From the NCBI GenBank assembly GCA_030157745.1, contig JAOAUE010000006.1:1-7333 (forward strand): a stretch of DNA of 7,333 bases. The letters are read 5' to 3'. The translations under genes were made by a program, and so were the position numbers. This stretch comes from Minisyncoccota bacterium. GTDB taxonomy: Bacteria > Patescibacteriota > Minisyncoccia > Phycocordibacterales > UBA9973. The notes beneath the pieces were generated by a model. The model did no database searches. It was not told where the DNA came from and worked only from the letters and a program-made list of their open reading frames with translations. The number at the start of each line of letters is the position of its first letter. Positions within the stretch are counted from its first letter, which is position 1. Below are positions 5,378 to 7,333 of the stretch, piece after piece.

Positions 5378-7009
5378 TTACCTTACCCAGACTTGATCCG
5401 GCAAATCTGCAAATCCAAAGCCACTTAACCAATCCTTTGAAGAAAGGCCTGGTACAGGAGAATGTGCAACATCGCACATATCACTGTAAATAAATAATCT
5501 TTTGTAAGGGTTAGCTGATGCGCTTTGAGCAGACGAACTAAAGAGCTTCATTGAGAGGCCTGCTGTCCCCTTGTTGATAAACTTGTAAGAAAGATCATCT
5601 ATTGTCAGATCAAATACAGGTTTTATCCTAAAACCATCATTAGTGGTTTTGAAACCTCTTCGGAATGTCTTTAACACAACCAAGACTGAAGATCCTCCAG
5701 CAACAACCTGCTCACTTGTAAAAGTAAAGGTGATGATAGAAACTGATTCCCTGAAAAAACCATTTGAAGAAGTGTCTCCATTTTGATTTGTCCATAAACC
5801 AGAAGACTGAACACTGTTGCAAAGCAACCTGGGCTTAAGCTCGAGAGTATCGATACCGCCTGGACTATTGTTAGCCCAAACAATACCGAAACTAATCTGC
5901 TTAAATGACGTTGGGAACAAACCAATGTTTCTGATGCGCAGCTGATATGTATCTTCTTCAGTTGAATCATTTATGGCTTGGGTGACTATAGGTACCCTCT
6001 CTACAAGAAGAGTGCTCTTCAGTGGAGTAAAAAAGTTACCAAACCTATCAGTGACATCAACTTTTTGCTCTCCTGATACAGAAACACCTCTGACCTCATC
6101 AAATACGACAGAAAAGTCGTAGTTTGAATTTGTCGGATTTACCGACAAGACAGGGACAACATAGTAAAACTTTCTTGTTCCTGAAGTCAGCGGCTCATTG
6201 GTTGTTATAGAGCAAACATTACTATTAACAACTGCCTGACCCAAGAGAGAGCTCCCAGAATAGAGTCTGAGTTCCTTAACGGCGCTCGAACCTTGCCCTT
6301 GGATAAAAAACTTGTGCAGGTTGATTGAACCTGACTGGCCGTTAACTCCCACTGCATAATGAAGTACATGAGAGCTTTGTCCTTCCAAGACCACTATCCC
6401 TGCAGGATTTGTCGAATCAGCATAAGACGAAACAGAAAACGGCTGTGGCGCTACACTAAAAATAGTTTTATGCCCAACAACAACATTTGTTTCGGCTGGA
6501 ATTGCAGATCCTCCGTGGGTATAAAATACCTTGATCTCTACAATTAATCCATCTTCGAGTCCTGTACCATTGGTAGCATTGGCAAGTATGTCCGCATGAA
6601 GCTTTATGGTTAGTGTTTTAAACTGACCATAACTTTTTAAAAAGTTATCAAAACTGAAAGTGTTGTTTACAACAGAGTCCTTTATAGGTGATGTGAAAGT
6701 TACACTTCCAGCATCTTCTATTGTAAAATAAATTCTTTTCATATAACTTCTTGGCTCACCGGCGTCTCCCAGCTTTTTCAACGACACTTCAACAGAAGTA
6801 GCCTGGAGTCCATTAACACTTCCCGTATTTAAAATACCGGAGAGTGTTATGTGACCATTTTTAGGAACCTGGATCGTTTGATCCATCACCGAAGAATCTT
6901 TTTTGAAAGTTACACCAATAACATTCCCTCCGCCATTATTTGGCGGCAATTTCTCTTTTCTGCAAGCAAACAAGCTCACAAGAAAAGTTAAGATAATTAC
7001 TTTTTTCAT
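5378..7009 (-). CDS. surface lipoprotein with three Ig-like units
   Basis: No named family is recognised. With the ATG at 7009 the product is 543 aa and begins MKKVIILTFLVSLFACRKEK, a lipoprotein signal peptide whose lipobox LFAC puts the lipidated cysteine at residue 16. In-frame ATGs at 7039 and 7138 are rejected: they bury the signal peptide and the latter runs into the tRNA. After a PPNNGGG linker (22-28) the protein is rich in Ser, Thr, Val and alternating hydrophobic residues. It appears to hold three beta-rich units of about 150 aa (roughly 30-182, 185-336, 338-490), each with a -LxxLxLxx- strand pattern and a late strand ending in a Val- or Phe-rich segment. The C-terminal piece (503-543) contains SSKDWLSGFG and LPDQVWV, similar to endings I associate with CPR surface proteins. 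It probably sits outside the cell membrane, perhaps in attachment. No Shine-Dalgarno is seen. Confidence 0.75.
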   Translation of the reverse strand: MKKVIILTFLVSLFACRKEKLPPNNGGGNVIGVTFKKDSSVMDQTIQVPKNGHITLSGILNTGSVNGLQATSVEVSLKKLGDAGEPRSYMKRIYFTIEDAGSVTFTSPIKDSVVNNTFSFDNFLKSYGQFKTLTIKLHADILANATNGTGLEDGLIVEIKVFYTHGGSAIPAETNVVVGHKTIFSVAPQPFSVSSYADSTNPAGIVVLEGQSSHVLHYAVGVNGQSGSINLHKFFIQGQGSSAVKELRLYSGSSLLGQAVVNSNVCSITTNEPLTSGTRKFYYVVPVLSVNPTNSNYDFSVVFDEVRGVSVSGEQKVDVTDRFGNFFTPLKSTLLVERVPIVTQAINDSTEEDTYQLRIRNIGLFPTSFKQISFGIVWANNSPGGIDTLELKPRLLCNSVQSSGLWTNQNGDTSSNGFFRESVSIITFTFTSEQVVAGGSSVLVVLKTFRRGFKTTNDGFRIKPVFDLTIDDLSYKFINKGTAGLSMKLFSSSAQSASANPYKRLFIYSDMCDVAHSPVPGLSSKDWLSGFGFADLPDQVWVR

Positions 7010-7079
7010 TTTATTTATTGATTTAAATGTGCAAAACATCCCTAAAATACCGTAGGGTTTCGGTTTTGATTTTTGTTTT

Positions 7080-7107
7080 ATATTACATATTTTTGACAAA
7101 AAGTCAA
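7080..7107 (-). promoter_or_regulatory. candidate promoter for the lipoprotein gene
   Basis: On the minus strand TTGACT (7107-7102) and TAATAT (7085-7080) are separated by 16 bp, giving a leader of about 64 nt before the ATG at 7009. TATAAA at 7082-7077 is an alternative -10 with a longer 19-bp spacer. The -35 box lies in an inverted repeat, TTGAC-N5-GTCAA (7093-7107), which could be an operator. Unlike other promoters in the window it has a recognisable -35 box. Confidence 0.4.
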
Positions 7108-7114
7108 TATATTG

Positions 7115-7187
7115 TGGGAGTACATGGACTCGAACCATGGACCACCGAGGTATAAGCTCGGCGCTCTACCAACTGAGCTATACTCCC
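7115..7187 (-). tRNA. tRNA-Ile, anticodon UAU
   Basis: A complete 73-nt cloverleaf reads on the minus strand from 7187. The acceptor stem GGGAGTA pairs with TACTCCC, the D stem GCTC with GAGC around AGTTGGTA, the anticodon stem CCGAG with CTCGG, and the T stem CATGG with CCATG around TTCGAGT. Every stem is fully paired. The anticodon loop is CTTATAC, placing U33 before anticodon TAT and A37 after it, so the tRNA reads AUA isoleucine codons. The discriminator base is A73. CCA is not encoded (CAA follows), so it must be added by the CCA enzyme. The variable loop is a normal 5 nt and there is no intron. Most bacteria read AUA with a lysidine-modified CAU tRNA instead, which makes this anticodon notable. 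The nearest downstream gene on the strand is the lipoprotein. Confidence 0.95.
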
Positions 7188-7195
7188 GTAAAATT

Positions 7196-7223
7196 GGTAT
7201 AAAGATTGTATATCCTATCTCAA
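7196..7223 (-). promoter_or_regulatory. candidate promoter for the tRNA gene
   Basis: On the minus strand TTGAGA (7223-7218, five of six matches to TTGACA) is followed after 16 bp by TATACC (7201-7196, four of six). The -10 ends 8 bp before the first tRNA base, giving a very short 5' leader. The -10 is weak, so this is tentative. Confidence 0.4.
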
Positions 7224-7249
7224 AAAAAGAAAACCCCTAAAGATTTTGG

Positions 7250-7258
7250 TGTTATAAT
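7250..7258 (+). promoter_or_regulatory. extended -10 promoter, leaderless type, for the last gene
   Basis: TGTTATAAT, identical to the boxes at 1353 and 1906, ends 8 bp before the ATG at 7267. Transcription should start near 7265, so the mRNA would have at most about 2 nt of leader. No -35 box is evident upstream. Confidence 0.6.
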
Positions 7259-7266
7259 TAAGCCAT

Positions 7267-7333
7267 ATGAACATAAACGAATTTACCGCCAAAAAACTTG
7301 GAGAAGTACTCGCTTTTACAAACTTAGCCTCTG
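7267..7333 (+). CDS. hypothetical protein, N-terminal fragment
   Basis: Only the first 22 codons are present before the window ends; the fragment starts MNINEFTAKKLGEVLAFTNL. It looks like an amphipathic helix with no signal peptide, and I do not recognise a family from so little. The start is supported by its position: the ATG at 7267 is 8 bp behind a perfect extended -10 box, the same spacing seen at 1923 and close to that at the recG start. No Shine-Dalgarno sequence is present, as expected for a leaderless mRNA. The gene diverges from the tRNA on the other strand. Confidence 0.6.
   Translation, partial: MNINEFTAKKLGEVLAFTNLAS

Noticed and set aside
5671..5970. Minus-strand 99-codon frame inside the lipoprotein gene
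   Set aside because: It is a shifted frame within the longer, signal-peptide-bearing gene, with no independent start signals.
5378..7138. Longer lipoprotein start at ATG 7138 (586 aa) or ATG 7039
   Set aside because: The first overlaps the tRNA, and both put extra residues before a clear lipoprotein signal peptide that begins at 7009.
1..7333. UGA or other stop recoding, as seen in some CPR lineages
   Set aside because: All seven visible stops are TAA, which leaves UGA unused as a stop here, but no gene needs an in-frame TGA to be read through, so there is no evidence for recoding.
1..7333. CRISPR array, insertion sequence, prophage or defence island
   Set aside because: No regularly spaced repeats, transposase motifs, terminal inverted repeats or phage genes are visible; repeats seen are terminator stems and promoter boxes.

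Overview
The window looks like chromosomal DNA of a Candidate Phyla Radiation bacterium (Patescibacteria, most likely a Parcubacteria/Nomurabacteria-type lineage). This is inferred from AT-rich, tightly packed genes, a bacterial RRM protein, start codons without Shine-Dalgarno sequences, TAA at all seven visible stops, and a surface protein with Ig-like units of a kind I associate with this group. No marker gene in the window fixes the taxonomy. No mobile element, CRISPR array or prophage gene is visible.

Layout. Positions 1-1328 (minus strand) hold a metallophosphoesterase with an N-terminal membrane domain, then a YdeI/OmdA-type gene cut by the window edge, 9 bp apart. A 75-bp divergent region separates them from a plus-strand DoxX-like membrane protein (1404-1859), which ends in a perfect 17-bp terminator stem. 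A small two-helix membrane ORF of 56 codons (1923-2093) follows and is 3 bp from a TMEM175-family potassium channel gene (2097-2657). An RRM protein (2777-3058) and RecG helicase (3122-5287) come next, each followed by a hairpin. From the right, on the minus strand, come a tRNA with anticodon UAU (7115-7187) and a 543-aa lipoprotein (5378-7009), whose end faces the end of recG across a shared terminator. A new plus-strand gene begins at 7267 and runs off the window.

The genes do not form one pathway. They mix housekeeping (RecG, tRNA-Ile), membrane and redox or ion functions (DoxX, TMEM175, the mini-membrane protein), RNA binding and cell-surface display. What unites the window is its expression signals. 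Extended -10 boxes of the form TGnTATAAT recur without clear -35 boxes, and three of them lie only 8-9 bp before an ATG, so the mRNAs should have almost no leader. Two of these follow directly on a terminator stem. In the divergent region, two extended -10 boxes overlap on opposite strands.

I did not find a clear defence or otherwise wholly new system. The most notable items are the leaderless promoter design, the overlapping divergent promoter, the tRNA-Ile(UAU), the uncharacterised 56-aa membrane protein paired with a TMEM175 channel, the cysteine-rich DoxX protein and the three-unit lipoprotein.
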